Below the pieces are notes generated by a model. The model saw only the letters and a program-made list of their open reading frames with translations. It searched no databases and was not told the DNA's origin. 64,000 nt of DNA from Maribacter aquivivus (GTDB lineage: Bacteria; Bacteroidota; Bacteroidia; Flavobacteriales; Flavobacteriaceae): NCBI RefSeq assembly GCF_900142175.1, contig NZ_FQZX01000001.1, forward strand, positions 2,108,001 to 2,172,000, given 5' to 3'. Positions 34,822-44,934 of the stretch are shown in pieces; position 1 is the first letter of the stretch; each line of letters starts with the position of its first letter. A program made the position numbers and the translations under genes.

Positions 34822-35898
34822 ATGATAGACAAGTTAAATATAGTAAAACAACGTTTTGATGAGGTTTCAGACCTTATAATTCAGCCAGATATTATATCTG
34901 ACCAAGAGAAATATGTAAAACTCACAAAAGAATATAAAGATCTTAAAGATTTAATGGATAAGCGAGAAGAGTATCTTGAGCTTACCAATAATATTGCTGA
35001 GGCCGAAGAGATTATCGCTGATGGAAGTGATGCAGAAATGCTTGAAATGGCAAAAATGCAAATGGATGAGGCTAAAAGCGGATTGCCAAAGCTTGAAGAG
35101 GATATTAAGTTAATGCTGATACCTAAAGATCCAGAAGATGCAAAAGATGTAGTAGTCGAAATTAGAGCTGGAACGGGTGGAGATGAGGCTAGTATTTTTG
35201 CTGGTGATCTTTTTAGAATGTACACAAAGTATTGTGAGTCTAAAGGATGGAAAACTAATGTAATTGACCTTAGTGAAGGTACTAGTGGTGGTTATAAAGA
35301 AATTCAGTTCGAGGTTTCTGGTACTAATGTATATGGAACTTTGAAATTTGAAGCTGGTGTACACCGTGTACAACGTGTACCTCAAACAGAAACACAGGGT
35401 AGAGTACATACTAGTGCAGCTACGGTTATGGTTTTGCCAGAAGCTGAAGAATTTGATGTCCAAATAGATCCTAAAGATGTAAGAATAGATTTTTTCTGTT
35501 CTTCTGGTCCTGGTGGTCAGTCTGTAAACACAACATACTCTGCTGTTCGTTTAACGCACATACCAACCGGATTGATAGCACAGTGTCAAGATCAAAAATC
35601 TCAACATAAAAATAAGGACAAGGCTTTTAGGGTGCTTCGTTCTAGATTATACGATTTAGAATTGGCAAAGAAACAAGAGGAAGATGCTGCTAAGCGAAAT
35701 TCTCAAGTAAGTAGTGGTGACCGTTCTGCAAAGATTAGAACGTACAACTACCCACAGGGTAGAGTTACTGATCACCGAATTGGTCTTACTTTGTATGATT
35801 TGTCTAATATTATTGATGGTGACATTCAAAAAATAATAGACGAATTAAGTTTTGTGGAGAATACTGAGAAATTGAGGGAAGCCTCTGAGATATTTTAA
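34822..35898 (+). CDS. prfA: Peptide chain release factor 1
   Basis: This 358-aa protein has full family length. The GGQ loop is [20 protein letters not shown], and the codon-recognition PxT motif reads PQT in [14 protein letters not shown], which marks RF1 (UAA, UAG) rather than RF2. It hydrolyses peptidyl-tRNA at the ribosome. The pyrF gene follows after three bases, so the two are one transcript. A TAAATTTG box (34793-34800) lies upstream. Confidence 0.97.
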   Translation: MIDKLNIVKQRFDEVSDLIIQPDIISDQEKYVKLTKEYKDLKDLMDKREEYLELTNNIAEAEEIIADGSDAEMLEMAKMQMDEAKSGLPKLEEDIKLMLIPKDPEDAKDVVVEIRAGTGGDEASIFAGDLFRMYTKYCESKGWKTNVIDLSEGTSGGYKEIQFEVSGTNVYGTLKFEAGVHRVQRVPQTETQGRVHTSAATVMVLPEAEEFDVQIDPKDVRIDFFCSSGPGGQSVNTTYSAVRLTHIPTGLIAQCQDQKSQHKNKDKAFRVLRSRLYDLELAKKQEEDAAKRNSQVSSGDRSAKIRTYNYPQGRVTDHRIGLTLYDLSNIIDGDIQKIIDELSFVENTEKLREASEIF

Positions 35899-35901
35899 TT
35901 T

Positions 35902-36723
35902 ATGACTACCCAAGAGCTAGTAGATCAAATACATAAAAAACAATCTTTTTTATGTATTGGCTTAGATACTGATTTAGAAAAGATTCCGGCTTTTTTATTG
36001 GAAGATGAAGATCCTATTTTCTCTTTTAATAAAGCTATTATTGATGCTACTCATGAGTTGTGCGTGGCGTATAAACCCAATATTGCTTTTTATGAAGCTT
36101 ATGGAGTACAGGGTTGGTCGGCATTACGTAAAACAATTAAATATTTAAATGCTAATTATCCTGATATTTTCACTATTGCAGATGCTAAAAGAGGGGATAT
36201 TGGTAATACTTCTACAAGATATGCTAAGGCATTTTTTGAAGATTTAAATTTTGATTCCATAACTATAGCTCCTTACATGGGGCGAGATTCTGTTGAGCCT
36301 TTTTTAGCCTTTAAGGATAAACATACCATTTTACTGGCACTAACTTCAAATGAAGGTGCTTTTGATTTTCAGACAAAAAAGATAGATGGGGTAGAACTTT
36401 ATAAAGAAGTACTATCTGTTTCTACGACTTATAAGGGTTCTGAGAACTTAATGTATGTAGTAGGGGCAACCAAGGCTGAATATCTTAAAGAAATTCGCGA
36501 GATAGTGCCTAATAGCTTTTTATTGGTGCCTGGTGTAGGTGCGCAAGGCGGAAGCTTGAAAGATGTGTGTAAGTATGGTATGACCAAAAATATAGGTCTA
36601 CTAATTAATTCTTCACGCGGAATAATATATGCGTCTAGTCAAGAAAATTTTGCAGACGCAGCCAAATCTAAGGCAAAAGAATTGCAAGAGGCTATGAAAA
36701 TAGAGCTAGAAAAATTAAACTAA
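35902..36723 (+). CDS. pyrF: Orotidine 5'-phosphate decarboxylase
   Basis: This 273-aa protein is of the longer type found in Bacteroidota and mycobacteria. The catalytic Asp-Lys segment is [19 protein letters not shown]; also seen are [10 protein letters not shown] and [11 protein letters not shown]. It makes UMP in pyrimidine synthesis. It sits three bases after prfA and ends nine bases inside the small convergent gene at 36715. Confidence 0.97.
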   Translation: MTTQELVDQIHKKQSFLCIGLDTDLEKIPAFLLEDEDPIFSFNKAIIDATHELCVAYKPNIAFYEAYGVQGWSALRKTIKYLNANYPDIFTIADAKRGDIGNTSTRYAKAFFEDLNFDSITIAPYMGRDSVEPFLAFKDKHTILLALTSNEGAFDFQTKKIDGVELYKEVLSVSTTYKGSENLMYVVGATKAEYLKEIREIVPNSFLLVPGVGAQGGSLKDVCKYGMTKNIGLLINSSRGIIYASSQENFADAAKSKAKELQEAMKIELEKLN

Positions 36724-36906
36724 TTCTTCTAGAGTTCTTTTAATTTTCTGTGCTTTTGATTCGAAAAACTCTCCTAATTGAGTGTTTGACTGAATGTTTG
36801 AAGCTTTTTCCAAAAAAGTCTGATATTGATACTCCAATAAGCTGATGATGTCATTATTCGCTTCCATTGGTGTTACCGATCCTACCTTACAATACTGCTT
36901 GTTCAT
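36715..36906 (-). CDS. Small helical protein, 63 aa
   Basis: This 63-aa frame starts at ATG 36906 and ends 9 bases into the convergent pyrF. The product ([20 protein letters not shown] and on) is hydrophilic, with predicted helices and a charged C-terminus ([12 protein letters not shown]). I regard it as real because the frame is closed, starts well and has ordinary codon use in a gap with no other gene. I know no function. Confidence 0.55.
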   Translation of the reverse strand: MNKQYCKVGSVTPMEANNDIISLLEYQYQTFLEKASNIQSNTQLGEFFESKAQKIKRTLEELV

Positions 36907-37131
36907 TATACTATATTTATGTTCTTACAAATATACGTTCAGAATCAAGTTTTGGACGTGGGTATGTTGAGCTATACATCTAATTATTAGGTAATATGTC
37001 TTTTTTTTAACAATAAGACAGGTTAAAACATAAAAGAGAAGCTGTTTTAATTGAATTTTGATTTTCCTAAATGCTATGTCAAAAAGAATTAATACATTGT
37101 AAGTTAACCGTGTTTTAAATAAATTTTCAAT

Positions 37132-37914
37132 TTGCTTCATTATATAACGTATCAACACAAAACATCTACTACGTGGGTTACATTTGTACATGGTGCAGGT
37201 GGTAGTTCTTCTATTTGGTATAAGCAGATAAGAGAGTTTAAAAAACATTTTAACGTACTACTTTTAGATTTAAGAGGGCACGGTAATTCTAAACCTAGCC
37301 TTAAGAATGTTTTTGATGAAAAATATACTTTTGATGTGATTACCAATGATATCGTTGAGGTTATTGATCATGAGGAAATTGAGAAGTCGCACTTTGTTGG
37401 TATTTCGTTAGGTACTATACTTATTAGAAATTTAGCAGAAAATCATCCTGAACGAGTAGAGAGTATGGTTATGGGTGGTGCTATTATGAAACTGAACCTG
37501 CGTTCTCAAATTCTTATGAAACTTGGTGTCATTTTTAAAACTGTTATACCGTACTTATGGTTGTACAAGTTCTTTGCAATTATAATAATGCCAAATAAGA
37601 ATCATAGAGAGTCTAGATTGCTCTTTGTACGAGAAGCTAAGAAGTTGTATCAAAAAGAATTTATTCGTTGGTTCAAACTTACGTCAGAGATTAATCCGCT
37701 ACTACAATTTTTTAGATCTGCAGATATTAAAATACCTACGCTTTATGTTATGGGTGAGGAAGATTATCTGTTTTTACCTAGTATTCGTAAAATAGCAAAA
37801 TCTCATCAGAATTCTGAGCTCATAGTAGTTGAAGACTGTGGTCACGTAGTCAATGTTGAGCAACCTAATTTTTTTAACGAGAAGGTGGTGGCTTATTTAG
37901 CACAACAAGGTTAA
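37132..37914 (+). CDS. Alpha/beta hydrolase
   Basis: This 260-aa soluble protein starts at TTG 37132 (MLHYITYQHKTSTTWVTF). The fold marks are FVHGAGGSSSIW (oxyanion), LLDLRGHGNSK, the nucleophile elbow GISLGT with Ser near residue 92, a D in VMGEEDYLFLP and His in EDCGHVVNVEQP. It looks like an esterase or peroxidase-like hydrolase; substrate unknown. The start codon is weak, so the N-terminus is not sure. It is a single gene with a terminator after it. Confidence 0.87.
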   Translation: MLHYITYQHKTSTTWVTFVHGAGGSSSIWYKQIREFKKHFNVLLLDLRGHGNSKPSLKNVFDEKYTFDVITNDIVEVIDHEEIEKSHFVGISLGTILIRNLAENHPERVESMVMGGAIMKLNLRSQILMKLGVIFKTVIPYLWLYKFFAIIIMPNKNHRESRLLFVREAKKLYQKEFIRWFKLTSEINPLLQFFRSADIKIPTLYVMGEEDYLFLPSIRKIAKSHQNSELIVVEDCGHVVNVEQPNFFNEKVVAYLAQQG

Positions 37915-37973
37915 TTGAATAAATAAATTTGTGGTATTAGTTTTTTCGTTCTTTAAAAAAGTTTAAAATAAAA

Positions 37974-37999
37974 AAAAACCGATGCTCCCACCGGTTTTT
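37974..37999. terminator. Terminator after the alpha/beta hydrolase gene
   Basis: AAAAACCG and CGGTTTTT form an 8-base stem with a 10-base loop. It lies between convergent genes and can work in both directions. Confidence 0.8.
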
Positions 38000-38002
38000 A
38001 AC

Positions 38003-38034
38003 TAACTAACTCAAAAAATAACTAACTCAAAAAA
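38003..38034. repeat. Exact 16-base tandem duplication
   Basis: TAACTAACTCAAAAAA occurs twice directly in tandem (38003-38018 and 38019-38034), just after the terminator. It probably arose by replication slippage and is not obviously functional. Confidence 0.8.
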
Positions 38035-38112
38035 TTGAAAATGAATGTTTTAATACTGTTCTTTAGTTTTTAACGCATAACTTTTTAAGTTATTGTAAAG
38101 GTTGTTAAAAAT

Positions 38113-38829
38113 CTACTTTTTATCTTGAAGTGCAAATACTTTTTTCAGTACATCTGTTGTTCTAGATGAATACTTTGTTCTAATTTCTTCCTCTTCTATA
38201 GCTATCATTTTATATACTCCAGATAGGGCTTGTTCAGTAACATAATCCGTTAAATCAGGATTTACGTTATTTGTAAGTGGTATAGCATTATATTTTGTAA
38301 TTATCGAGCTCCAAATTTTATCTGCACCTACCTTTTTAAAAGATTCATTAATTACCGGATTAAATTTTGCATACAATTCTGTATTTGTTTTTGTTTCCAA
38401 ATAAGAAGTTGCAGCGTCATTGCTTCCTAAAAGTATATTCTTGGCGTCTACGAAAGACATATCTTTTACAGCATTTACAAATATTGGTGTTGCTTCAGAA
38501 ACTGCATCTTCAGCAGCACGATTTAAAACTTTTAATCCTTCATCTGCTAAACTACCTAAGCCTATATCTCGTAGAGTCTTATCTACCTTCTGTAAATCTT
38601 CTGGTAACAAAATTTTTACTAACTCATTTTTGTAGAAACCATCAGTTGCAGTTAGTTTGCTAACCTGTTTTTCAATACCCAGGTCTAGTGCTTCTTTTAA
38701 TCCGTTTGCAATGGCATCGTTACTTAAAACGCCTTCTGTAGAAGTTGGTAATTGATTTACTACCTGTTGTAATTCTGCACATGAAACTGCTAGTAACATG
38801 CATATAGCTAAGCTTACTTTTTTTATCAT
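38113..38829 (-). CDS. DUF4197 lipoprotein
   Basis: This 238-aa protein has a signal peptide with lipobox near residue 17 (LLAVSCAEL). The rest matches DUF4197: IANGLKEALDLGIEKQVSKL, LPEDLQKVDKTLRDIGLG, then a C-terminal block GVYKMIAIEEEEIRTKYSSR. The family is helical, exported and of unknown function. The purU gene is upstream by 31 bases across from its start on the same strand side, so they may share regulation, though the functions appear unrelated. Confidence 0.88.
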   Translation of the reverse strand: MIKKVSLAICMLLAVSCAELQQVVNQLPTSTEGVLSNDAIANGLKEALDLGIEKQVSKLTATDGFYKNELVKILLPEDLQKVDKTLRDIGLGSLADEGLKVLNRAAEDAVSEATPIFVNAVKDMSFVDAKNILLGSNDAATSYLETKTNTELYAKFNPVINESFKKVGADKIWSSIITKYNAIPLTNNVNPDLTDYVTEQALSGVYKMIAIEEEEIRTKYSSRTTDVLKKVFALQDKK

Positions 38830-38860
38830 CTTAATGATTTTTATTTAGGGTCTATTGTAC

Positions 38861-39712
38861 TTACGAGAATATTACGGTTTTATTGTTGTAGACCATAGTT
38901 TTACGTGCAATATGAAGCTTTACACCTCGTGAAAGTACTATTTTTTCCAAATCTCTACCTTTGACAATGAAATCTTCAATGGAGTGGGAGTGGGTTACGG
39001 TGGTTACATCTTGCTCAATAATAGGACCTGCATCTAGTTCTTCCGTAACATAATGACTCGTTGCGCCTATAATTTTTACACCTCTTTTAAATGCTGCATG
39101 ATAAGGTTTTGCTCCTGCAAATGCTGGTAAGAATGAATGGTGAATATTTATAATCTTATTAGGGAACTTATTGATAAGTGTTCCGCTAACAATTTGCATA
39201 TATCTAGCTAGTACAATAAAGTCAATATCATACTTTTCTAATAGAGCCAATTGTTCTTTTTCTGCTTCAACTCTATTCTCTTTATTAAAAGGAACATGAA
39301 AGAAGGGAATGTTAAATTGATCAGCTATATGTCTTAGGTCATTATGGTTGCTTAATATAAAAGGTATCTCAACTTCTAATTCACCAGAACGGTATCTACT
39401 TAATAAGTCATAAAGACAATGCTTGTACTTAGAAACGAAAATGGCCATTTTAGGTGATTTATCGTCTGTGTGTATACTCCATTGCATGTTATACGTGGAA
39501 GCTAACTCTTTTTGAAAAAGGGTTTTGAAATGATCTAAGTCATAATAGTCTTCTTCAAATTCCACAACGGTACGCATAAAAAATACGTTAGCTGGTTTGT
39601 CTACATGCTGATCAAGGTAAACGATATTGCCCTTGTTTTTACTAATAAATCCGGTTACAGTGCATATAATACCTGCTTGATCCGGACAATGGATTAAAAT
39701 TGTTGTTTTCAA
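38861..39712 (-). CDS. purU: Formyltetrahydrofolate deformylase
   Basis: This 283-aa protein has an N-terminal ACT domain (about 1-80, HCPDQAGIICTVTGFISKNK) and a formyltransferase-like domain ending with HHSFLPAFAGAKPYHAAFK and TEELDAGPIIEQDV. It releases formate from 10-formyl-THF to balance one-carbon pools and supply formate for PurT. The ACT domain usually senses Met or Gly. The gene lies next to the DUF4197 gene. Confidence 0.95.
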   Translation of the reverse strand: MKTTILIHCPDQAGIICTVTGFISKNKGNIVYLDQHVDKPANVFFMRTVVEFEEDYYDLDHFKTLFQKELASTYNMQWSIHTDDKSPKMAIFVSKYKHCLYDLLSRYRSGELEVEIPFILSNHNDLRHIADQFNIPFFHVPFNKENRVEAEKEQLALLEKYDIDFIVLARYMQIVSGTLINKFPNKIINIHHSFLPAFAGAKPYHAAFKRGVKIIGATSHYVTEELDAGPIIEQDVTTVTHSHSIEDFIVKGRDLEKIVLSRGVKLHIARKTMVYNNKTVIFS

Positions 39713-39797
39713 TGGAATTCTAATTATAGCATCAAAAATAGACCATAATTCTTAAAATGGCTGCTATAACTTGTAATTTGAGAAGAATTTAGTTTGA

Positions 39798-40187
39798 TTA
39801 AGAGTGTTCAGATTTCCAAACTTTATAAGACTTTCTAAAACTTTTAATTTCTTTTCTAAGTAGATTAATATACTCCGTTTCTTTAACACCATGTTTCTCT
39901 AAACCCATACAATACGAGTTGATATTTCTGATGATAATGTTGATATAAGAAATGGTTTCTAAACGTTCATTACTACAATTAGAATATTCTACTTGTGCAA
40001 TTTTTTGAGGAATAAGAATGGAATCAGTTAAAATAGAATTAGCCATTATATCTCTAAGGCTCTTTGATTCGCAAAGGCGCATTAAATCTTTATTAAAAGA
40101 TACATAAGACGCAATCTCTCTGCTCATGGTGCAGAGTTCCAATGCTTTCCTATAAATAGGTAGATGTTTTAAACTTCGATATGCCAT
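39798..40187 (-). CDS. Four-helix-type protein of unknown function
   Basis: ATG 40187 (MAYRSLKHLPIYRKALELC) is a better start than 40211. The 129-aa protein is helical, basic and rich in hydrophobic heptads, and recalls small four-helix bundle proteins, but I do not recognise the family with certainty. It is in reverse to the Lrp regulator gene with a gap of about 118 bases, so they share a divergent control region and may be connected. Confidence 0.7.
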   Translation of the reverse strand: MAYRSLKHLPIYRKALELCTMSREIASYVSFNKDLMRLCESKSLRDIMANSILTDSILIPQKIAQVEYSNCSNERLETISYINIIIRNINSYCMGLEKHGVKETEYINLLRKEIKSFRKSYKVWKSEHS

Positions 40188-40305
40188 TATGTGGGGTGTA
40201 ATTAGCGTCACATAAAATTACGTTAGTTATTTGTAAATTTTCTATCGAATACAAATGTAATTTGTATTTTTACCTTTGATAATAAAAAATTAAATAGAAA
40301 AACTT

Positions 40306-40755
40306 TTGAATCCAAAGATAGACGAGCTTAATTGGAAAATACTTAAACAATTGCAAAATAATGCTAGGGAATCATTTGCAAATATTGGTCGTACCGTAGG
40401 ACTAACGGCACCTGCAGTTGCTGAACGTGTTAAAAAAATGGAAGACCTTGGTATTATACAAGGTTATAAGGCTACGGTGTCTCATGCGTTGACAGGTCAT
40501 CAATTAAAAGCCATTATAACATTGCGTGCTTTTATGGGAAAATTAAAACCGTTTTTGTCTGTGGTTCTTACCTTGGAAGAGGTTATTAATTGTTATCGAA
40601 TTACCGGAAATGAAAATATTGTTATGGAAGTTGTTTTAAAAGATCAATTTCATCTAGAAAAGTTTATTGATCAACTAATTCAGTACGGCGAAACCAGAAC
40701 ACATATTGTTTTGTCGCAGGTTATTTCGAATGCGCCAATGCATAAGATTAAATAG
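40306..40755 (+). CDS. Lrp/AsnC family transcriptional regulator
   Basis: A TTG at 40306 starts a 149-aa protein. An AsnC-type HTH occupies about residues 1-60 (LNWKILKQLQNNARESFANI, VGLTAPAVAERVKKMEDLGI). The RAM ligand domain follows (about 66-145), with CYRITGNENIVMEVVL. Such proteins form octamers that sense amino acids. No amino acid gene is directly beside it; the divergent gene at 39798 is a candidate target. Confidence 0.93.
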   Translation: MNPKIDELNWKILKQLQNNARESFANIGRTVGLTAPAVAERVKKMEDLGIIQGYKATVSHALTGHQLKAIITLRAFMGKLKPFLSVVLTLEEVINCYRITGNENIVMEVVLKDQFHLEKFIDQLIQYGETRTHIVLSQVISNAPMHKIK

Positions 40756-40858
40756 AATTTTTATTCAATTGTTTTTACTAGCTTTAAGTAATTTGTAAAT
40801 CAATTTCAAAAGACTGTTTATTGATAATTGTTTTGGCTAGATTTTTGATGTGAAATAA

Positions 40859-42274
40859 ATGATGAAAAATATACTATTACTTACCTTCGTTTTAATTTCT
40901 TCGGTTGTTTATTCTCAAGAGCTTAGACTTTTGAGAGGTGCCATTACAGAGAATTTAGCTGTGAATGATACTGTAAATGAAACGTACTCACTTTATTTGC
41001 CTTCTAATTTTGAAATTAATAGGCCTTGGCCTGTTGCTTTTGTGATGGATTTAAAGGGGAAGGGAAAGGCTGCAGTGTCAATGTTGATTAATGCTGCTGA
41101 GCAAGAAGGCTACGTTTTGGCTAGTTCTAATAATCTTAGTGATTCACTCGCTATATCTGAAAACGTGCTCATTGCAAATAGAATGTTTAATGCTGTTTTT
41201 AATACGATACCAACAGCAAAGAATCGCACATATACTGCAGGGTTTGAAAGCGGTGCAATGTTTGCATCTATTCTACCAACGTTTGTTAGAGAAATAAAAG
41301 GTGTTATATCTATTGGGGCATCTGTAGGTAATGTTGAAATATTAAATACGAAACAACCTTTTCAGTTTATTGGTTTGGTCAATAGGTCAGATTATAATTT
41401 CACCCCTATGTACAATACCAAGCAGGTGCTGAATAAATTAAAATTCCCAAATGAGTTATTGGTGTTTGATGGTGCTCGAAATCTACCAGAGAAAGAAACT
41501 ATTGCCAAAGCATTTAGAATGTTAACGTTGACCAGTATGGCAAAAGGTCATTTAGAACGAAACGATAGCTTGATCAATAGCTCTTACAATGAGTTTTTAG
41601 TAGATGTAAATAATAATGTATCAAACCAAAAACCACTATTAGCTACATATCAAATGTTAGATATGGAGAAAATTTTCTATCCATTAATGAGATTAGATTC
41701 TTTAAAGGCTTCTCAAAAAGTTTTAAAACGTAGCACGTCTTATAGACAGGCTAACAGAAGTCAGAACAGTTATTTTTTGAAGGAGTCTTTTACTAAAGAA
41801 GATTATAGTTATTATTTAGAGGAAGATATTATTTCATATAACTATGCCAATTTAGGATGGTGGAATTTTCAAATGGAAGAATTAAACAAATTAGATAAAA
41901 GTTCTAATTTGTTTGAACGCCAAATGTCAAGTAGGTTAAGAGGTTATATAAATGCCTTGGTTTCTGATAATATAGATTATATAGCTGCTGATGAGAAAGT
42001 AGATTTTGAAGCTTTAAATTTATTGTACATGATTAAAACCATAACTGCACCTGCAGAACATGATGGTTATTTAAAAGTCATCTCCATGAGCTCAAAAATG
42101 GAAGATTACGGTACAGCCTTATTCTATTTAGAAGAACTTTTAAAAACCGGATATACAAATAAAGAAGAGTTGTATTCATTAGAGTATACATCTTTATTTA
42201 AAATTATGCCAGAGTTTAACGAGGTGGTTGAAAAGTACTTAAAAGGTGCTAGATATGATGTTATTGAACAGTAA
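40859..42274 (+). CDS. Exported alpha/beta hydrolase-like protein
   Basis: This 471-aa protein has a signal peptide (MKNILLLTFVLISSVVYSQ). The N-terminal half (about 25-220) follows the pattern of an esterase/PHB depolymerase-like domain: LYLPSNFEINRPWPVAFVMD, then a region GFESGAMFASILP where the serine of a GxSxG-type elbow would lie (G-F-E-S-G), and later LLVFDGARNLPEK. The C-terminal half is helical, resembling repeats, and lacks named motifs. The catalytic triad is not clear, so activity is doubtful. It overlaps the convergent DJ-1 gene by 14 bases. Confidence 0.7.
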   Translation: MMKNILLLTFVLISSVVYSQELRLLRGAITENLAVNDTVNETYSLYLPSNFEINRPWPVAFVMDLKGKGKAAVSMLINAAEQEGYVLASSNNLSDSLAISENVLIANRMFNAVFNTIPTAKNRTYTAGFESGAMFASILPTFVREIKGVISIGASVGNVEILNTKQPFQFIGLVNRSDYNFTPMYNTKQVLNKLKFPNELLVFDGARNLPEKETIAKAFRMLTLTSMAKGHLERNDSLINSSYNEFLVDVNNNVSNQKPLLATYQMLDMEKIFYPLMRLDSLKASQKVLKRSTSYRQANRSQNSYFLKESFTKEDYSYYLEEDIISYNYANLGWWNFQMEELNKLDKSSNLFERQMSSRLRGYINALVSDNIDYIAADEKVDFEALNLLYMIKTITAPAEHDGYLKVISMSSKMEDYGTALFYLEELLKTGYTNKEELYSLEYTSLFKIMPEFNEVVEKYLKGARYDVIEQ

Positions 42275-43004
42275 GATGTGGTACTTTTTCTATATCCCAA
42301 TCAATGACCAAGCCTTTAGCTAGAGATTTGGTAATTTCTTTTCCGTATAAAACTTCACATAAGTATAGTGCAGCTTCAAAGCTTTTGGCTCCGCCTGCAG
42401 AGGTTATATATTTTCCGTCGTGAACGAATAATACATTATCTTTTATATTCAGATAAGGAAACATTTTTCTGTAATTCTCTACATCACTAGGAAAAGTCGT
42501 TGAAGCAACCGAATCTAAAATTCCCGTTTTTGCCAAAGGGAATGCGCCGTCACAATGACTAGTCATATACAGTGCATTCTTGTCAACCTCTTTGATAAAA
42601 TCTAACATAGCTGTGTCTTTCAAATCGCTATCCATTGAATGCTCTGCACTTGGTACTACCAATATGTCTATTTTAGGTAAATCGTCTTTCGTGTAATCAT
42701 AATCTGGTAGTATGCGCACCCCTTCAAAAGTAGTTATAGGCTTTAAGGTGTTTGCAACGATGAAAGTATTCATAGCCTTTATGCCTTCTCTATATTTAGT
42801 ATGCTGAAAAATATCATAAGGTGCTGTAAATTCGGTATTGAAAGTGCCATCCATAATCAGGAAAGCAACATTGTAGCTTTCAGGATTTAGCTTGGGCATT
42901 ATTCTAATATCTTCAGCGATAATTTCTTTTTCAACTGTAGATTTTTTCTCTTGACAGCTTATTAAGATGGTAAGAAATAAAGGTAAAATATAGGTAAATT
43001 TCAT
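42261..43004 (-). CDS. DJ-1/PfpI family lipoprotein
   Basis: This 247-aa protein starts with a lipobox signal (MKFTYILPLFLTILISC). The DJ-1/PfpI fold follows: FLIMDGTFNTEFTAPYDIFQ, ILVVPSAEH, and a nucleophile Cys in YMTSHCDGAFPLAKTGIL, then YITSAGGAKSFEAALYLCEV. It belongs near the GATase1-like AraC-N group, but without a DNA-binding part, and is exported. Substrate or role is unknown. Confidence 0.87.
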   Translation of the reverse strand: MKFTYILPLFLTILISCQEKKSTVEKEIIAEDIRIMPKLNPESYNVAFLIMDGTFNTEFTAPYDIFQHTKYREGIKAMNTFIVANTLKPITTFEGVRILPDYDYTKDDLPKIDILVVPSAEHSMDSDLKDTAMLDFIKEVDKNALYMTSHCDGAFPLAKTGILDSVASTTFPSDVENYRKMFPYLNIKDNVLFVHDGKYITSAGGAKSFEAALYLCEVLYGKEITKSLAKGLVIDWDIEKVPHLTVQ

Positions 43005-43093
43005 ATTTAAAAAGTATAAGGTTCTAAAGTACGATTATATGTAAAAAAAGGTACAATGAATAAATTGTATTTTTGAAGTGTAAAGTTAGAGAT

Positions 43094-43738
43094 ATGAGAT
43101 TATGTATTGCTGTTTTGGTTTTAGGAATGTTTGTTTCATGCGGACAAGAAAAGAAATATCATGATGTAAAGAATGATATAACATCTACCGTAACTTCAGA
43201 TAAGTTAGCTGGTATTTTATTGTTTCAAGAGGAATTGAATGCTGAATTTAAGGATCCTGAAACTTCCCCGTTAGCAGATCGTTTTCGTAGTGATTTTGAA
43301 ACTTTAGATTTCTTTGCGCCAGATACCAGTTATGTAATAGAGGCGGAGTTTATAAGAACACCGGAAGCATTACCATTTTCAATGCCGACAACAACTGATA
43401 GGGAGTCTACAGAGGTTGTTTATGCTATTGCAAGGTTTTCTATTAATGGAAAAGTGCATGAATTGGAAATTTATCAATCCCCAGATTTAATTACTCAAGA
43501 AAAATACGAGGACTATTTGTTTTTGCCTTTTACAGATAAAACAAATGGTGAAGAGACTTATGGTGGTGGTAGATATTTGGATTTAAGAATTCCTGATGGG
43601 AACACAATTATTCTTGATTTTAATAAAGCATACAATCCGTACTGTGCTTATAACAAGAAATTCAGTTGCCCATTGGTGCCAGCAGTAAATAATTTGGATA
43701 CTGAGATTAGGGTAGGGGTAAAAGCTTTTGACCATTAG
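43094..43738 (+). CDS. DUF1684 lipoprotein
   Basis: ATG 43094 (MRLCIAVLVLGMFVSCGQEK) is more credible than the TTG at 43073. The lipobox is FVSC. The mature protein matches DUF1684: EFKDPETSPL, FETLDFFAPDTSYVIEAEF, then the C-terminal GGGRYLDLRIPDG, DFNKAYNPYCAYNKKFSCP and EIRVGVKAF. The family is widespread and of unknown function; the conserved Cys/Tyr-rich segment suggests a binding site. Terminator follows directly. Confidence 0.9.
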   Translation: MRLCIAVLVLGMFVSCGQEKKYHDVKNDITSTVTSDKLAGILLFQEELNAEFKDPETSPLADRFRSDFETLDFFAPDTSYVIEAEFIRTPEALPFSMPTTTDRESTEVVYAIARFSINGKVHELEIYQSPDLITQEKYEDYLFLPFTDKTNGEETYGGGRYLDLRIPDGNTIILDFNKAYNPYCAYNKKFSCPLVPAVNNLDTEIRVGVKAFDH

Positions 43739-43751
43739 GTTGTAAAAATAA

Positions 43752-43780
43752 AAAACCTCGGCAGGTATTGCCGAGGTTTT
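43752..43780. terminator. Terminator after the DUF1684 gene
   Basis: AAAACCTCGGCA and TGCCGAGGTTTT form a perfect 12-base stem with a 5-base loop between convergent genes. Confidence 0.93.
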
Positions 43781-43822
43781 AAAACTTAAACTATAAAATC
43801 AACCATTAATTTTATCAACAAC

Positions 43823-44836
43823 TTAGAAAGAGTAAACTGCTGCTACTAAGAAAGAAGATAAGCTTTTAGAAGCTGCACCATCTGCATCGAAGTATGGCTC
43901 AGCATCATTACCCCAAGAATCTAATCTTATTTCTGGCTTAATTGTTAAGTTGTCTACTGAATAGCTACCTGTCAATGTTAATGCTAAAACACTTGGGTCT
44001 TCATCTACGAAATCTGATCTAGTAGCGAAGTATTCACCTCTTAATCCGATAGAAAAATCATCTGATGTAGCGTACTGTGGGTATAAAGCAGCACCTGAGA
44101 AACCTTCACCATCGTTATCAGCATAAGCAGCATTTATTCCTAAGAATAAATCTTCAGATAAATCAAAACCACCTGTGTAATCAATTTCAAATCCTAAAGC
44201 TTCGCCACCATCGTAGTAGAAGTTAAGGAATTGTCCTGAATAACCTAATTGAGCACCTGCAGAGTAAGCACCTGTTAAGTTATTATTCGTGTCGGTCACG
44301 TTCATAATTGCTAACATTAAACTGAAATCATCAGAAAGTGCAAAATCAGCTTTCAAGCCTACATGAGAGAAAGGACCACTAGAAAATAAGTAAGATGTAC
44401 TGTAGTTAAAGTTACCTACTGGAGAAATTACTTCATATCCTAAATAGGTATTAAATCTACCCATTGTTAATGTCGTACCTTCAGATACATTCCAGTAAGC
44501 ATATAATTGGTTTAGGTTATATCCGCCTGCAGCATCATCACCTCTAGGTCCAAAAACTAAATCAGCAACTACACCTGTTTTCTCTCCTTCATAAGTAGCA
44601 ACAAGATTCGCCATACCTAAAGCGAAACCTAATTCGTTTGCAAAAGAGCTGCCGAATGATTGTGGAGTAGCATCAGATGAGCTTAAGTTAGTTTGGTAAT
44701 ATGCATCAACAGAACCACTAATGCTTATTTTTTTCTCTTCTTCCTCTTCTTGAGCTACTACGCCAGCAGCTGCAAAAAGCATAAGACCTGTTGCAAAAAT
44801 ATTTTTTACGTATTTTGTGTAAATAATCGTTTTCAT
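43823..44836 (-). CDS. Outer membrane beta-barrel porin
   Basis: This 337-aa protein has a signal peptide (cleavage after VVAQ) and an acidic EEEEE stretch. The mature part is built of alternating strands rich in Tyr, Gly and Asp, ending with a C-terminal aromatic (VAAVYSF), typical of outer membrane barrels (BBP2-like porins). It follows the amtB gene at 98 bases on the same strand, so it may allow ammonium or another nitrogen source through the outer membrane. This is inferred from position only. Confidence 0.85.
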   Translation of the reverse strand: MKTIIYTKYVKNIFATGLMLFAAAGVVAQEEEEEKKISISGSVDAYYQTNLSSSDATPQSFGSSFANELGFALGMANLVATYEGEKTGVVADLVFGPRGDDAAGGYNLNQLYAYWNVSEGTTLTMGRFNTYLGYEVISPVGNFNYSTSYLFSSGPFSHVGLKADFALSDDFSLMLAIMNVTDTNNNLTGAYSAGAQLGYSGQFLNFYYDGGEALGFEIDYTGGFDLSEDLFLGINAAYADNDGEGFSGAALYPQYATSDDFSIGLRGEYFATRSDFVDEDPSVLALTLTGSYSVDNLTIKPEIRLDSWGNDAEPYFDADGAASKSLSSFLVAAVYSF

Positions 44837-44899
44837 AAGTTTTGATTTAATCCCTAATGGGATGAATTAATTTGACTAATTTATTGATAGGGTTATGTA

Positions 44900-44925
44900 A
44901 CGGAGCGTTCTGCAAAACGCTCCGT
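44900..44925. other. Stem-loop between amtB and porin gene
   Basis: ACGGAGCGTT and AACGCTCCGT make a 10-base stem with a 6-base loop. The T run (ATTTTTTTG) is on the plus strand, against the direction of the neighbouring genes. On the minus strand it ends without T, so it is not an ordinary terminator for amtB, and might be a processing or stability element. Confidence 0.65.
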
Positions 44926-44934
44926 ATTTTTTTG

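Noticed and set aside
36925..37248. 107-codon open frame on the minus strand
   Set aside because: It lies across the start of the alpha/beta hydrolase gene at 37132, has low-complexity hydrophobic content and no family pattern, so it is probably a shadow.
38003..38034. Direct repeat as a regulatory or attachment site
   Set aside because: A simple 16-base tandem duplication after a terminator is better explained by slippage.
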